DNA of 64,000 nt from Paramarasmius palmivorus (GCA_037176845.1 JAYKXP010000062.1:1-64000), one strand, 5' to 3'. Counted from the first letter of the stretch, positions 24,097 to 36,705 are shown. Made by a program: numbers and translations. Notes: generated by a model from the letters alone, not told the origin.

Positions 24097-24759
24097 ATGC
24101 ATCCCTCGGAAGTATTTCATGGGTTGAACGAAGCCAAGTACAGAGAAAAGATTTCCAATCCCCAGTACGAGCTGGACACCATAAAGGCCAACATCACCAA
24201 AAAGCGTCGTACGATAGCAGCATCACGCGTTCAGGTTGTGGTCGGGGTCGCTGCTGCTGGTGTCTCGGGCGGCGCATCTCTTTTCGGTACTGCCTACTCT
24301 GCTCGAAATATTGATATCGAGAAACAAAAGCTGCAGCTTCTCGAGGAGGAGCTGGAGAGGCGTGGGCAGGAACGTTTACCCCGTCACCTCATCGCGGATA
24401 CAATCGTCCCGGGTGTTATTGCCGGTACTGTAGGCGCGTTAGCGCTGTCTGTCGATAGTATGGGCTTGTCGAACGCTATTACCCCTACACCCGGAGATCT
24501 ATCCAATAGTTCCTACAATCCTCAGCTAGTAACAGCCTGCACTCTTGTCGTGGTGCAAGGAGCAGAGATGATCGCGGAAGAGGTCGTCGTGGATAGGGCC
24601 ATACAAAAGTTTGGCAAAAAGCCCCCAATGGGAGTCATGAATAGACAATGTAAGTCTTCCATAAATATCCCTTGCAGTTTGGTTTTCTCATCAGTTCTAG
24701 AAACTGGCGCCACTGATACTGTCGTGCTTTGTGTTTTGATTATATTAGGACTGTACTAA
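24097..24759 (+). CDS. Small glycine-rich membrane protein, tandem copy 3
   Basis: 220 codons if read through. The protein aligns along its length with copy 1: EAKYREKISNPQYELDT, ITKKRRTIAASRVQV, a glycine/alanine segment (GVAAAGVSGGASLFG), NIDIEKQKLQLLEEELE, LPRHLIADTIVPGVIA and a second hydrophobic segment. The C-terminal part (QLVTACTLVVVQGAEM) has diverged from copy 1. A strong donor, AATGTAAGTC, lies at about 24648. If it is used, the last 35 residues given by read-through would be replaced, so the C-terminus is uncertain. The coding part appears intact. Confidence 0.7.
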   Translation: MHPSEVFHGLNEAKYREKISNPQYELDTIKANITKKRRTIAASRVQVVVGVAAAGVSGGASLFGTAYSARNIDIEKQKLQLLEEELERRGQERLPRHLIADTIVPGVIAGTVGALALSVDSMGLSNAITPTPGDLSNSSYNPQLVTACTLVVVQGAEMIAEEVVVDRAIQKFGKKPPMGVMNRQCKSSINIPCSLVFSSVLETGATDTVVLCVLIILGLY

Positions 24760-24873
24760 GCTTATATAGGCGGTCTTGTACACCAAAGGTAGACAATCAA
24801 AGACTTGACGCCCATCTCAAGGCAATGTGTTGATTCATAGACCGGTATGTACGCAACACGAGAATTCTAACAC

Positions 24874-26943
24874 TCATCTCGGAGTAGGTATGACCCATAG
24901 AGGATCCCTTACAGTGACAAAGTACTCCTTCGTTCTATCCAACCAGCCTTCCACCCATCTTCCTTCATCCTTTCCTTTACCGAATCGCATATCGAACTGC
25001 TGCAATAACACCGCAAACAGCATGATCATCTCCCTCTTTGCTAAATTTCTTCCGGCGCAGTTCGACGGTCCGTACGAGAATGGTATGAACGCCTCTGTGT
25101 TGGTGGCATACCCTGCCCCGGATCCAGATTCCAACCAGCGTTCAGGGACGTACTCTTCGGTTCGCGGGGAGAAATTGGCTGGGTTGCGGTGAATGCAATA
25201 GGGTGCAACTTGTACTTGAGTACCTTCAGGAAGGAAGCTGAAAATAGAGAACATCCATCAGCGTCTCGACATCACGTACGACAAAGAGTAAAGGAACGTA
25301 CTGTCCACAAAGCATCTTTCCGCCATTCACTACCTCTCGCGGTCCGTTAGACGGAACTGGAGGCATGAGGCGCATACTCTCGTTTATACATGCTGCAACA
25401 TAAGCCAACCTGCCATATTCTTGTGTTGTGTCTAACGCGTCTATGGTACCCGCATTGAACACCTCATCAACTTCTTTCCTTGCTTTCCGGTAACATTCTG
25501 GGTTTCTCAGGAGGTAATATATTGTATAGGCCAAAGCCGCCGAGGTCGTATCTGAGCCAGCGATGATTGCGAGTACACCTTCACCTGCGACGGTTGCCAG
25601 GGCTGGACGATCTTGCTCCAAGTTTGCTTCGTCGCTCTGGCGGACAGCTAAGGTTAGAATCTCAGCACACATATCAAGTCACGGACATACCAAATGGTAC
25701 CACAAATCCTTTGTCTCACCACCTTTCTGGACACGCTCTGTGGACCACTTGACCCCTAGACCTCGAAGCCGGAGAACAGATTTCTTGATGAAAGGGATTG
25801 AACCAAGTATAGGAGCCAACCATGGAAGTTTGCAAATGAGATCGATATATCTTTCAAGAATAAGATGGCACGGAAAGCAAATAAGAACAAGGCAAGCTTA
25901 CCTTGACCCGTGCTCGATCAACTCCAAGTACCCGTTTTCATCTTCGCCTTTAGTCAACATATCGGTCTTCCCACCAAACCTAGTTGCAAGATACATTGAT
26001 CACCAGATAAATCTTGATGATTTGATATAGCTTACGCCATGTCAGCCATAAAATCAAAGCTAGTGGAGCCAGTTCAGTACCTAGTCACATCGACGCCGAT
26101 GGGCTCACCTGAAGAACGAAAACCACTCGTTCAAATCCACCTCTCCATCTTTTCGCGACTTCAGTGCATCGACCAGTTCCCTGGCTCGTCGCTTTATGAT
26201 ATCCTCGTATTCTCTCAATGAATCGGTATTCATTCCGCGATTCCAGAGCCTTCGGCGGTTTCGGTGATCTTCTCCGTTGAGAACGAGAACGCTTCCTTTG
26301 GTTCGGGGATCTCGCCGAGGACCATACGCTACACAAGATGTAAGAAGCGACGTGTGAAAGCACCAAGAACATATGCACACCCTGTCCCTTAGGCATCCCA
26401 TCAGGCCCTAGAACCTCCTTGATTGACTCTACGTTCTGAACAGAAACTTCGTTGGGTGCTATCAGCCAAGGTATAATCAGCTGGCAGTTGTGTGACGATT
26501 CACATGAAATCGTACCTATCCTTACGATTGGCCCATACTTGTCGTGTAGTTCCTTCAATGCCAAATACTGCTTGCCCTTCCAACACAAGTAGGCCGTCCA
26601 AAGCTTTGTTGTCTTCGCTAAAAGGGGGCCTGGGACCGAATGAAGCGGATGAAGCGGTGATAGGCGGTATAACAGGACTGAGGTGATCAGGGAAGTGAAG
26701 AAGGCGATGTATATGGCGAAGGTGTTCCAGAGGGACAAAGAGGGTGATACAAGATATCCGAGGAACAAGGGCTCCACAACGAGAGTGATTACAGTTTGGA
26801 AGAGTGTTCGTGCGGTGGGCTCGTGATCCTTGAGGTAGAGATAGTTTGTCTACGAAGCTGGCTGTCAGAGCTACTTAAACAGGGTAGAAACTTGCAAGTA
26901 AACGCACTAGTCCCAGTATAACTGACAGTAACACCAGCTCCAT
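24874..26943 (-). CDS. Cytochrome P450 monooxygenase
   Basis: Heme-thiolate monooxygenase, anchored in the endoplasmic reticulum. ATG at 26943 opens MELVLLSVILGL. A 58-nt intron with donor GTGCGT leads to TNYLYLKDHEPTARTLF, then hydrophobic anchor sequence and the hinge HSVPGPLLAK, which favours this start over any upstream one. Following exons give LNGEDHRNRRRLWNRGM (helix C region), the I-helix AIIAGSDTTSAAL, the ExxR motif INESMRL, the PERW element and the heme ligand loop FSYGPSNCAGR with its cysteine, stop at 24874. All key motifs are present. The N-terminal pattern is that of agaric P450s acting on small hydrophobic molecules. The substrate cannot be inferred; no terpene synthase or polyketide synthase gene is in the window. 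Confidence 0.9.
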
Positions 26944-29666
26944 AGTATATATCCGACAGAGCACCCTCTGGCGGACCAGAAATAGAGGAGACTATTCGCG
27001 GTTCGAGGACAAGTGTCAAGAGGTGAGAGAATCACCTGTTAGGCATTGGACAGGCTTTTTACCACGGACCCGAGGGTTGATGGCAATGGTGAGACACCGT
27101 CGGACATTATTCCTCAGACACCACTAGCATACGACTTGCAGACAGATAAGCTTCGGCTGGCTTCAGCAGAAGGAGAGAGCATGGAAAGATACCTTCTTGC
27201 ATGAGTGCAGGACTCTGGAAAGCCGATACCAAAGGAGGAGTAGTCCAAGGACTATGCTTTCGGATTAAGTAGCATGATATCGACGATGTCGTCCAAAAGC
27301 ATGCGTGTGCGAAACTGATACCAGGTTGCGACAAGTTGAGGAAGGAATCTATTAAATACAATCAGATGACAAAATCGCCAATGCCAAAATTCGGACTACT
27401 CACAGAAGCCAATGTGAGGTTTTCAAGCTGCGATCCTCTGAGCGTGAAGATGATGGTAAGATTAAATTCAGAAAAATTTTCTTTCTTGACTTTGCGGGCG
27501 ACCTTGCGGTTACGTTGAGCGTTTACGAGACATTCACATGATTTGAATGCCCTTTGATCACAACCGCCATCACGTCTTCAAGCTTCAAGCTTCACAGCGG
27601 AATCACAGTTTCAGTTTTCAAGCCCCCATAAATTTGAACACTCTTTTCATTGAGACTTTGTTCCTCTAAATACTAGTGCAGGTCGCAGGAAAGGTGAAAA
27701 GAGACCCGCACTTCCAAGTCACTACGGTCAGAGCATAATCGTTGTTTCCAGCTGGGCATGCCCGTTAGTACTTCCCTTTCCTTTCCTTCCCGCTATTCGT
27801 CATGCTGACATACTCCGCAGTATCGGGAAGGAATAAATTACTCATCCACTTGAAGGCGCTCGAGATTGGCCATGCTTAGAAGTCACTATAAATCTCCTAC
27901 GTACAAGCAACAGTACTAGGTCCCCTCCAAAAAATTCGACGTTCAGCTACACAGCGAAGGCAGGCTTTCAGATTATGGCTCCAACTTAAAATCCACGGCT
28001 ATACTTCTGGATTACTCGCAGCCGCACTCTTCACGCTGTGAAGATGTATCACGGTTCCACATATTTGCTACCCGCTTCTGCAAGCTCATCAAATCGTTGC
28101 GTTCCTGCGCTCAATTCTCAGTTCGTTGCTTAGAGTTTCAACGCCCGAGCTGATTATTTACATCATAACCCTAGCATAACGAAAGAAAAGGCACGACTGT
28201 TTACCCAATGTTTCAACGGTGACTAGGGTGAGCTTCTGCGTACTTGGGTCTAGTCTCCGGACTCCGATCTTACATTCGATATATTTAGCTGCTTATACGG
28301 AGTGGACTACTTCTATATCAGTGTCTATGCTATTCTTACAGCCTTTGTGGAAGCCATCGTACCCCAACGAGAAACACCCTTTCGTGCGTCAGGCGTTCGG
28401 TATTACACACTGCCCGAGGGATACCTTGATACGAATCTCTACCATAAATCACACTTCCCCAAACTGATTCAAGACTCGTCAAACGAACGGTATCGTAGCT
28501 TCGTCCGAGTTGCAACCTGACTATGTAGTCACTGGTCACCACTCGGCGCTAGCTCGGCGCGGCTTGGCTAAACGGACTCCAAAAACTCGCGGCCGACAGG
28601 TTGTGCTACGATGGGATGGCTGTACATACAACCAGCTCTTGTATAGCTACTCGGCCGCGTCCAGCGCGTGGAAGGATCCCAGCATCTTACAAGGCGGCTA
28701 CTGATGACAGGCGGCGTCGTCAGGTTCAGTAAACTGATGGTCTAGTGTGATGGTTTGCGTCGGATCGAGTCTACTGTCAAAAGTCACTGCGCTCAGTGAC
28801 GTATTGGCTTTAGGAATCTGCCTTACCTTACTCCTGAACTCTGTTGTATTGTCTTTCGTCCAAGGGCAATTCTATTGCACACGACGCTCTCAAACAATAT
28901 CTCCCACCGTTCTCCGCTCTTCCGGTAATCCAGACTGTAGACTGGCTCTAGCCTTAAGTTCTGGTCTCCTAATAACCGAGCGGTAAGTCGATGACCTCCA
29001 ATATGATTGCCGCTCTTATTGATGAGATCTACATCTTCACAGCAGTCCGCTATCCTTAGCCGATTCGGTCGATACTCCGCAGAGATCGGTCTTCGTATAC
29101 CACGGCCACGGTCTACACACCGACGTTGCACTCATCGAGCCAAGTCTGTGCAAAATTAGAATAGACAGCTCCCAAAACGCTCTAGCTTGGCACCCGAGTC
29201 ATCCGCCTGGCGAGGGTACCAGTGTTTCATCAACACGATCCCGACGAAATTCAAAGACGGTTCGCTTTGTGAAGTACAGAAATGGAAGACCTCCAATATG
29301 GTTCATACGCGCTTCGTAAGTATGTAGCGATACTTGTACTATTCGTGTCACGACGGACTGATAATACACCAAAGATTAGGGGGCAGTTACTCCATAATGA
29401 ATCGACAACGGGGCAACGTCCCAACGCCGCGTCATGTTGCTATTATAGCGATGATTGCGGTACGTCCCGCGTTAATACTAGTTGTCGGGTGCGAGTACTC
29501 AGATCAACCATAGCGGTACCTGAATCGCAACTAAGTTCACATTTTGACACCTTTTCGGATGGCTAACGCTGTTCTGTATAAAAGCTAGCTGCTTTGGACG
29601 CGTAAATGGCTCATTCGCTCGCTCGGGATTGTCTCGAGCTAACTATTCTAGAGTCTTTCTTCCACT
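26944..29666. other. 2.7-kb gene-free stretch
   Basis: No family is recognisable on either strand. From about 28200 the DNA looks compositionally flat, with stops in all frames and no splice-joined exons that make sense. The last 100 bp hold the laccase promoter with its TATA box. Confidence 0.4.
29577..29584 (+). promoter_or_regulatory. TATA box of the laccase gene
   Basis: TATAAAAG lies 83 bp upstream of the laccase ATG at 29667, a normal distance for a fungal TATA promoter with a short leader. Confidence 0.55.
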
Positions 29667-31815
29667 ATGCGTCATATCCTGTTATTGGTCTCTGCATTCG
29701 CCTCTCTGGCGAACGGTCTCGAGGTTATTGACAGGGAGGGGGATTTCCACGTAGTAAACACGGACATTGCACCAGATGGGTTTCAGCGAACGTACGTAGC
29801 ACGCCTTTAAGCCTCCATATTTCCTAATGACCGTTGGTAACAGCGCCGTCTTGGCCGGCAAAACGAGTGATACGCCTGCATTTCCTGGGCCATTGATCAA
29901 GGCCAACAAGGTTCGCTCTCGGAGCATGTAGCTCTGCTCCTCGAAACTGAACTGCGTCTAACCTAGGGTGACAAATTTCGAATCAATGTTCACGACGAGC
30001 TCACCGACCTGACCATGGATCGTGCCACAACAATTGTACGTTTCTATCACACAGTGGCATCCATATTCTTCATTCACTCCGGTTCTCGTAGCATTGGCAC
30101 GGTCTCTTCCAACGTGGCACCAATTGGGCAGATGGCCCTGATATGGTCACCCAATGCCCCATCGTACCGGGCAATTCCTTTGAATATCGCTTCGCTGTTC
30201 CTCATCAAAGTGGAACATATTGGTACCACTCGCACTTCCGCGCCCAGTATTGCGATGGACTACGAGGGCCGTTAGTGATATATGATCCAAATGATCCGCA
30301 CAAAGATCTCTACGACGTTGACGATGGTGCGTGCCGTTCGAAAAAATCAACGTTTAATAACGAATCTCAACCTCAACTTGTTCAGAAAATACTATCATAA
30401 CTCTAGCAGATTGGTATCATCGACCAGCACCCAACGTCGTGGCTTCGCAAATCAGTCAGGGGCCACCTTCGTCTGATTCTACATTGATCAACGGATTGGG
30501 CCGCTGGAGACTAGGAAATGTACTGCTGGTTCTTATCCTTCCCTTCAGTTTTTCTTATTCAAATCCTTCAGGAGACATCGCCTCTGGCCATTATCAACGT
30601 CGAGCAGGGCAAGCGTTACCGCATGCGCCTCGTTTCACTTTCTTGCGATCCCTCCTATCTATTCTCCATTGATAGCCACAACATGACTATCATTGAAGCC
30701 GATGGCGAGAGCGTGGAACCTCACACCGTTAACAAGCTCGACATTTTCGCTGCCCAACGGTACTCTTTCATCTTAAACGCCGACCAGCCAGTTGGCAACT
30801 ACTGGATTCGAGCGGTTCCCCAGCCGGCGAATTTGCAACCACAAGGGTTTGACAAGGGTATTAACTCAGCGATCTTGCGATACAAAGGAGCCGAAAACGT
30901 GGAACCTGACACTACTGAAGCTACCGATGTTGTAATGCTCCGGGAGACAGATTTACATTATCTTTCTCCAAACGGCCAATCCGCGGTCCCGGGACGCCCA
31001 GTTCCAGGGGGTGCTGATTTGGTTTTGAACTTGACATTAGGGTTCGCACCTCCAGCAACATTCATGATCAACGGTACCCCCTTTGCTCCCCCGAACGTGC
31101 CAGTACTACTCCAGATTCTTAGCGGAGCGCAAGCAGCACAGGATTTACTTCCCGCAGGCAGTGTTTACACCCTTCCAGCGAATCAGACCATCGAGATCAA
31201 TTTCAGGAATAACAACACTCCCGGTGATCCTCATCCAATGCATTTGCATGGTGTAAGTCCCACACGTCTACTTCCTTAATCACGTTTTAATGCCTTCTCA
31301 GCACTCCTTCGATGTTGTAAAGAGCGCCGATAGTCCTGTGTATAATTTCAAGGATCCCGTAGGCTTGAAATCCCTTCAACGCATCCACTTTCTAATGTAC
31401 ACTGTTTTCGTCAAGGTTCGTCGAGATACGGTAGCCGTTGCAGGTAACAACATTACGACTATTCGCTTCGTCAGTGACAATGCAGGACCATGGTTCTTAC
31501 ATTGGTGTGTAATTCAGTGTCAATCCTCGTTGTACCGCTTCAAATACTGAAATTTCTTTCTAGCCACATCGATTTCCATCTTGTAGAGTATGTCCCTTTT
31601 CCCTTTCGTGAGGAATGATAGTAACGGATCCTGTTGCAGTGGCCTTGCTGTTGTCCTAGCAGAGGATACGCGAGATACAAAATTGGCAAATCCCGTTCCT
31701 GGTATGTTTGTTAAATACGATGCAGTAGTGTGGATCTGATCCACTTTCTCCTGCAGCTGACTGGTCAGAGCTATGCCCCATTTGGAACAACACGGACCCA
31801 AGCATCCGAAATTGA
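29667..31815 (+). CDS. Laccase (multicopper oxidase), secreted
   Basis: Blue copper enzyme that oxidises phenols and reduces oxygen to water outside the cell; in wood- and litter-rotting fungi it acts on lignin and pigments. About 530 residues from around ten exons, the usual family length. Signal peptide [17 protein letters not shown]. The four copper-binding signatures are complete: [15 protein letters not shown] (about residue 88), [17 protein letters not shown] (about 130), HPMHLHGH split by an intron after HLHG near 31254, and [22 protein letters not shown] near the end. The residue ten after the copper cysteine is leucine, as in many basidiomycete laccases. Introns are short GT-AG (for example GTACGT...AACAG in exon 1-2 and GTAAGTCC after HLHG). 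Stop TGA at 31813-31815. It is intact as far as splicing can be read. It is convergent with the aldolase-like gene. Confidence 0.9.
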
Positions 31816-32102
31816 TGCAACGATGGTCCAAAGTGCTTCTGTCTTTACTGATTCCCTGTCACTATCTATTCACGGACCACGTCCTTTATATATTCGTTTA
31901 TTCTACGCGAAAGTTGTAGTGTATAATGTACTGCACGATTGTGGAAATTACTAGTGTAAGCTATCTACTTCACGCAGATTTGTACAATCTAACCGTGTCA
32001 GTTCGTGTAACAACTTGGTTTGACCTCTCTCTGATATGGTTTCCTTGTTTCAAGCTACACATAGTCCTTTGAAATGCCCATATTACTCCCAGCTCCGTCA
32101 GC
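31816..32102. other. Shared 3' spacer of two convergent genes
   Basis: This 287-bp spacer must hold the 3' ends of the laccase and aldolase-like transcripts. AT-rich stretches are present, but no distinctive signal was picked out. Confidence 0.4.
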
Positions 32103-33372
32103 TCACTCGTCTTCTTCGTCGTCTTTATCCTCACCCCCTGTACTCCTCAAGTCATTCACATATAGTCCTTCTCCCTCCTTATCGACCTGCTGTACCCACA
32201 GATCCCATGCACGTCCCAATCTATGAAGAGCGCTCATGAGGTCATGACACCCTGATACAAGTACACGAACGTACAAAGAATCACTCTCAAACGTCGCACG
32301 TGAGTCTAGCACTTCTCTGTGTGTCAATCCACTGGAAAGGAAACTAGATTGCAGCTGAACGGTAGCGCTTTGCTTGGCATAGAACGCGCGAAAGACAGCA
32401 TGCCTGACCGTAGGTGCTCGGAGAGCCATGCCATGACCTATGGAGAACACATTCTAAGTATACAATGATAATAATTACAATTCAAGACTGGTCGTACCTC
32501 GCATCAATACGAACTCGCTGTCATCAATGAAAGTTCCAGCCAATGCATCTCCGAGGTCAGCGTTGCGAATGAGAAAGTCGTGTGGTGCATCTTGAGCGAG
32601 GTCCACGCTAGGTGATTCAATGTCAAATATCGGCGTACCAAGGGATCCAATGGCAGCTGCCTGTAGTACGACACCATGTTTAGGAACGAAAAAATAACGG
32701 GGAACAACACGTACTGGTCCCATCTGAGCTCTCAGTCCCATTCCTATCCCGGCAAATGGCAGAACTTCGAGTGTATGCGTGTGGAGCACGCTAGTAACAT
32801 TGGGAAAAGCGGAATATATCTGCCGGATTCGTCGGAATCAATACAGATAATAGGAAAATTGGCAAACCTGGGAATGAATAAATCGTTCAAGAAACGACGA
32901 CGGTATGTCAGGACCAGTAACTGATTCGTCAAAGGTCAAATGAAGTGCTGTGGCGTTGAATACGTCGTATCTATGATGGAATGTGGGTGGGCTGTAGGAA
33001 AGCGATAGTGCTTAGACACACGTAACGAGAGAGCTTGAATTAGCTAAGGCAGGTGCAATAGCAAATGACCTATTATATTATTGATGTAAGCATGTAGAGT
33101 TCAGAAATACACTGACAGTGGACACACGCACATGATGAACTGACTTGGATTGTCGGGATTCCGTACTGAGATGTGACCGAAAGCATCGATTATGTCGAGG
33201 AAATGAAGTATGTCTATAACCGAAGAGTCAATTTTTCGGAATGAAAATAAGAGGTTCAACAATCCTTACGATTAGCGTCCAAAAGATCTATCGCAACTTG
33301 TGTCACGTTCGGACTGGGACCCAGAGCAGCTGAGACCAAAGAAAAGAGTGCTGCAAAAGCAAGGAACATCAT
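32103..33372 (-). CDS. Secreted class II aldolase/adducin-domain protein
   Basis: Class II aldolases are zinc enzymes that cleave or isomerise sugar phosphates; extracellular fungal members have no assigned substrate. ATG at 33372 opens a signal peptide (MMFLAFAALFSLVSA). Short exons then give DILHFLDIIDAFGHISVRNP, FIMSFAIAPALANSSS, YDVFNATALHLTFDE, IYSAFPNVTSVLHTHT with the two zinc-ligand histidines, GMGLRAQM, and, across a GT-AG intron near 32500-32452, LMRGHGMALRAPTVRHAVF with the third histidine. The frame ends with an acidic tail (GGEDKDDEEDE) at 32103. Every join restores frame and family sequence. The domain call is firm; the role is not known. Confidence 0.8.
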
Positions 33373-35323
33373 GGTCGGTTGGAATAGATACTGTTCGACC
33401 TTCAGATGAATGCTTCTGGTTTTAATATAATCCACGTCCAACCAAAACTCCGGTAGTGGGAGATTAATTTGCCTTCTGAGCCCAAAGTGATGCCACGAGG
33501 ATGTGTATGAGGGAAGGAAGCACCTGGACATGAGAACGCAAGCATTGTTAGGTCTTCTCAATGGCTTCCGAATTGAGGAGATGATTTGCAGATGCATACA
33601 CATGCATGCGCAACGGGCTTCTTTACGCGCAGCAGATAAAAGTCCGAGTCTACATGTCAAGAATCAGCGCTAGCCCTTGGGCGAGGTATGAGGGATATGT
33701 GCATCGCATGCGTGACTGCTGAGACCGAGTGGTCTTTGGCACTGGAGAAAACCCGCCCGAATAGCGCCCGATCGCGAAGCTGGTTCGAAAGTCTACACCA
33801 GGTAATACCGCCAGAAGTTCCCACATTTTTCTTGCGCGAAGTTTCTTTCTCTCATGCCCTCGTTACGGTTTTCTGGCTAGATGCTGGCCCTATAGCCCTG
33901 CTTTCAGAGAGTTATCTGGTATGCTGAATTCGTCTCTACTCTCGCTGAGCTCATCGTCTTCAACTCAGATCTAGCAACTCAAAACAGAAGAGATTACCAT
34001 TTTCAAGGACTAGTTGGATGAAAGTAAAGGCCTTCAAGGAATCTTGTATGCTGCAGGGAGGATGTACAACACAGGTACGATACTTGCGGCTCTATTTCAT
34101 ATACCTTACTCAGGTTTCTCTCGCTAGAGACTAAAGCTTGTCACTGAACAGTGAACGGATACGCCGAAAGGTCCCTCAAGCCTCTAGGCATCGCGACCGA
34201 AAAATAAGGCTAGCTCCACTGAGGTGTGCTTTCGACGCCGGCTCGTTATCGTCCGGTCCCGATTTCATTGGGGAAACAGATGGGTGTCAATGCTGCTATG
34301 AAGATGACGACCGAAATTCATTCAAGGTCCCCCTCATCCAAGATCCTCTTTCAAGCTTAGCACATGGAGAGGATGAAGGCGACCCCTCTCTACTGGCTTT
34401 GGTTGAAACTCAAGAAGCTCACAAAGCACGTCGAGTGGTATTTTAGCGAATCAAGCTAAAGCCTTGTTTGTTTATCTCTGTTCCGTGAGCAATGTCGTCA
34501 AGTTTTCTGGGTGCAGTAGCTAATCAAGGAACAGGGCACCTATACCCCGCCACACGATACGCGCTGCTATGCTATCGATATATTGAAGCCTACATGAAGC
34601 ATCTAAATCACCCACACCCCATCCGGCTCCGTCGGCATCTTGTATGGCCAATGGGCGTTACCGAGGCTGAGGTTAGCTTCGCTAGACGCCCGTGGCAAGG
34701 CTCCTACAACCTCCTACGACCCATATGGACCCTGTTTTGTCATCGCTAGTGGGTACCATGCCTCTACCAGGCCCCCTTGTCGACGAGTCCGTTCAGCTAC
34801 CGTTCTTGGAAGCAACGAAATTCACTGTTCGGTTTGGTGAACCGAAAGCTGTGGCAGTGACTCGTTCTGTTGTCAATGTATGAGCAATTGGGCGCCACAG
34901 TGACAGCTCTGGACCTCATGTAGAACACGAAGTGCTCCTCTTCCCGCAGTATCCCTTTTACCTGGTATGACTCCACGAGCTCAATATCTCGCCAGAGCAA
35001 GCTATGTATACTGGCGTGAAGCAAGGAGAGGTACCACTGGCTAGTCTGGGGGCAGGGCAGTCCAACGAATAGGTTTTCGCACCCCCACCATTTCACACAT
35101 TACCCGCTATCTTTATATTGATCGTCATTCCACCTGTCGGATAAGGTTCAAACCTTGATTCTGCATGTTCAAAGCCGAACGACACGAGCAAGGTCCATGT
35201 AAAAGGTCAACTCTACCGATCACTGTGGCTGCGCTCAAGCTAGACCTTACTTCCATACTCCCAGGTGCGTGCTCAATGTGTCTCAACCTTGGCTATCCAG
35301 CCTGACTTTGGTCGAAGTAGGAA
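33373..35323. other. 2-kb gene-free stretch
   Basis: Open plus-strand frames at 34138-34446 and 34492-34749 do not resemble a family and have no convincing splice links. The left end is the promoter of the aldolase-like gene and the right end that of the membrane protein at 35324. Confidence 0.35.
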
Positions 35324-36705
35324 ATGCGAAACCGCCTACTTTTACTCCTACAATGCATCGTTACACTCCCCGCTGGATATGGCCTCCCTTTACTGTCAAT
35401 CGTCGGAAAACGCACCTTTGAAGATGCTGCGAGCCATGTTTCGGAGACGATTAGGGAAACATGGATCAACCCTTCTGACACCTTGTCCGTGCTTCTCCTC
35501 ATCGGCGGCGACGTTGTGTTAAAGGCTATCGCACAACTGACTGGCCTCTGTGCGGCTCCTGTCGCTTTCAGTTTCGGTTGGGTCGCCTACTCCTTCAACA
35601 CCCTCATGACTGTCTGGGGAGACGGTCGCCTCATGCCTCCACCGATTATCCTGCCAAGGTGATCAACGTGAAGAGCGGATTTGCTCGAGACAATCGATCG
35701 TGGGTGCTTGGGAGGCTTCTGCGCGACCATGACATACAACCATTGGATGGGCAGTACGCGCTCTGTATCACTGTGTATCAGGTGGCTCCTAATGCCAAAC
35801 CAGGCGTTCCAGAACTGGATTGGTGCTGGTGGTTGGGAGTAGTGACGATAATCATTCAACTCGGCGTCTCAGCGATCCCGTTTGCCGTGTTCGGCGATTG
35901 GAGCATCTTCCTTGTAACCGTTGCGGGAACTATACTCTCACTGTTGACAAGCACTCTTCCTCAATGGGGCAGCGAAAAATGGGCTTGCCGAAGGAAAACG
36001 GACAAGGTGTTCTGCCTTACTGGAGGAAACGGTCAACGGAGGGTGATGGTCATCCTGAGCAACGGGAATGCTCTTGATCTCGAAGACCTCGCAGGAGCCG
36101 AATCACCCATGGTTGCTCGCAATAGAACTCGCGGTGCTTTTGGCCTTCCCATCGCTTTCCTATTCACACAGGCCGCTTCATTGTTCCTCGCGGCACTGTG
36201 GATCCTAATGCTCATTACCGTCACTGGTATTAAAGAACACGCGTGGTTCCTCCTTCTTGTAGGTGGCTTTGGGATGTTACAGAATGCTCTCGCTGCTGGA
36301 GCAGTTCGTCGACCAGGAACAAGCGGAGTTCATCTGGAAGAGGTTGAAGCCTTTAAAACGAGGAAAGTGATGTGGACGATCATGGATTTCGAAAAGGCAT
36401 ATCCCAAGGCTGGCAGGTCGCTCTTAGAGGAATTCTTCCCTGGTAAACTCCGGCCTGCAGAGAGGGCATGGTGGGATGGTGACAAGGTTGAGTTTGACCA
36501 GCAGCGGAAGGACGAGGGGGTACAGCCAGATCCAGGTACATCTGTCGTTCGGGAGGCGCGTAGCCTCTACAAGAGCCTCGCAGGACTCGATCCAAGCAAC
36601 GCAACACTGAGCACCCCAACTTCGCGCTGTGTCTCCCCAGAACACAGCAGAAGCGTAGGACGGTCAGAGAAGAGAGCAATGTCCGGTGCCTACCAGCCTC
36701 TATAA
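35324..36705 (+). CDS. Fungal multi-pass membrane protein, apparent frameshift
   Basis: Member of a fungal membrane protein family without known function. ATG 35324 opens a signal-like head (MRNRLLLLLQCIVTLPAG), then FEDAASHVSETIRETW, LSVLLLIGGDVVLKAIAQLTG and FSFGWVAYSFNTLMTVWGDGR. At about 35640-35645 the frame slips: LMPP in the first frame continues as TDYPAKVINVKSGFARDN in the next, and the first frame hits a stop at about 35662. No intron fits, because the conserved text continues across the slip with one base too few. Then come ELDWCWWLGVVTIIIQLG, WSIFLVTVAGTILSLLTS, LPQWGSEKWACRRK, a membrane pair near residues 190-255, MVQN-type text LQNALAAGAVRRPG, and a cytoplasmic tail to 36705. 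It is either a recent one-base deletion or a sequence error. Confidence 0.75.

Noticed and set aside
26944..27019. An upstream start for the P450 near 27019
   Set aside because: It would need a non-ATG start. The ATG at 26943 with a 58-nt intron gives the expected head and hinge.
28200..29600. A decayed laccase copy upstream of the intact laccase
   Set aside because: No copper-site motif or laccase-like stretch could be found in any frame.
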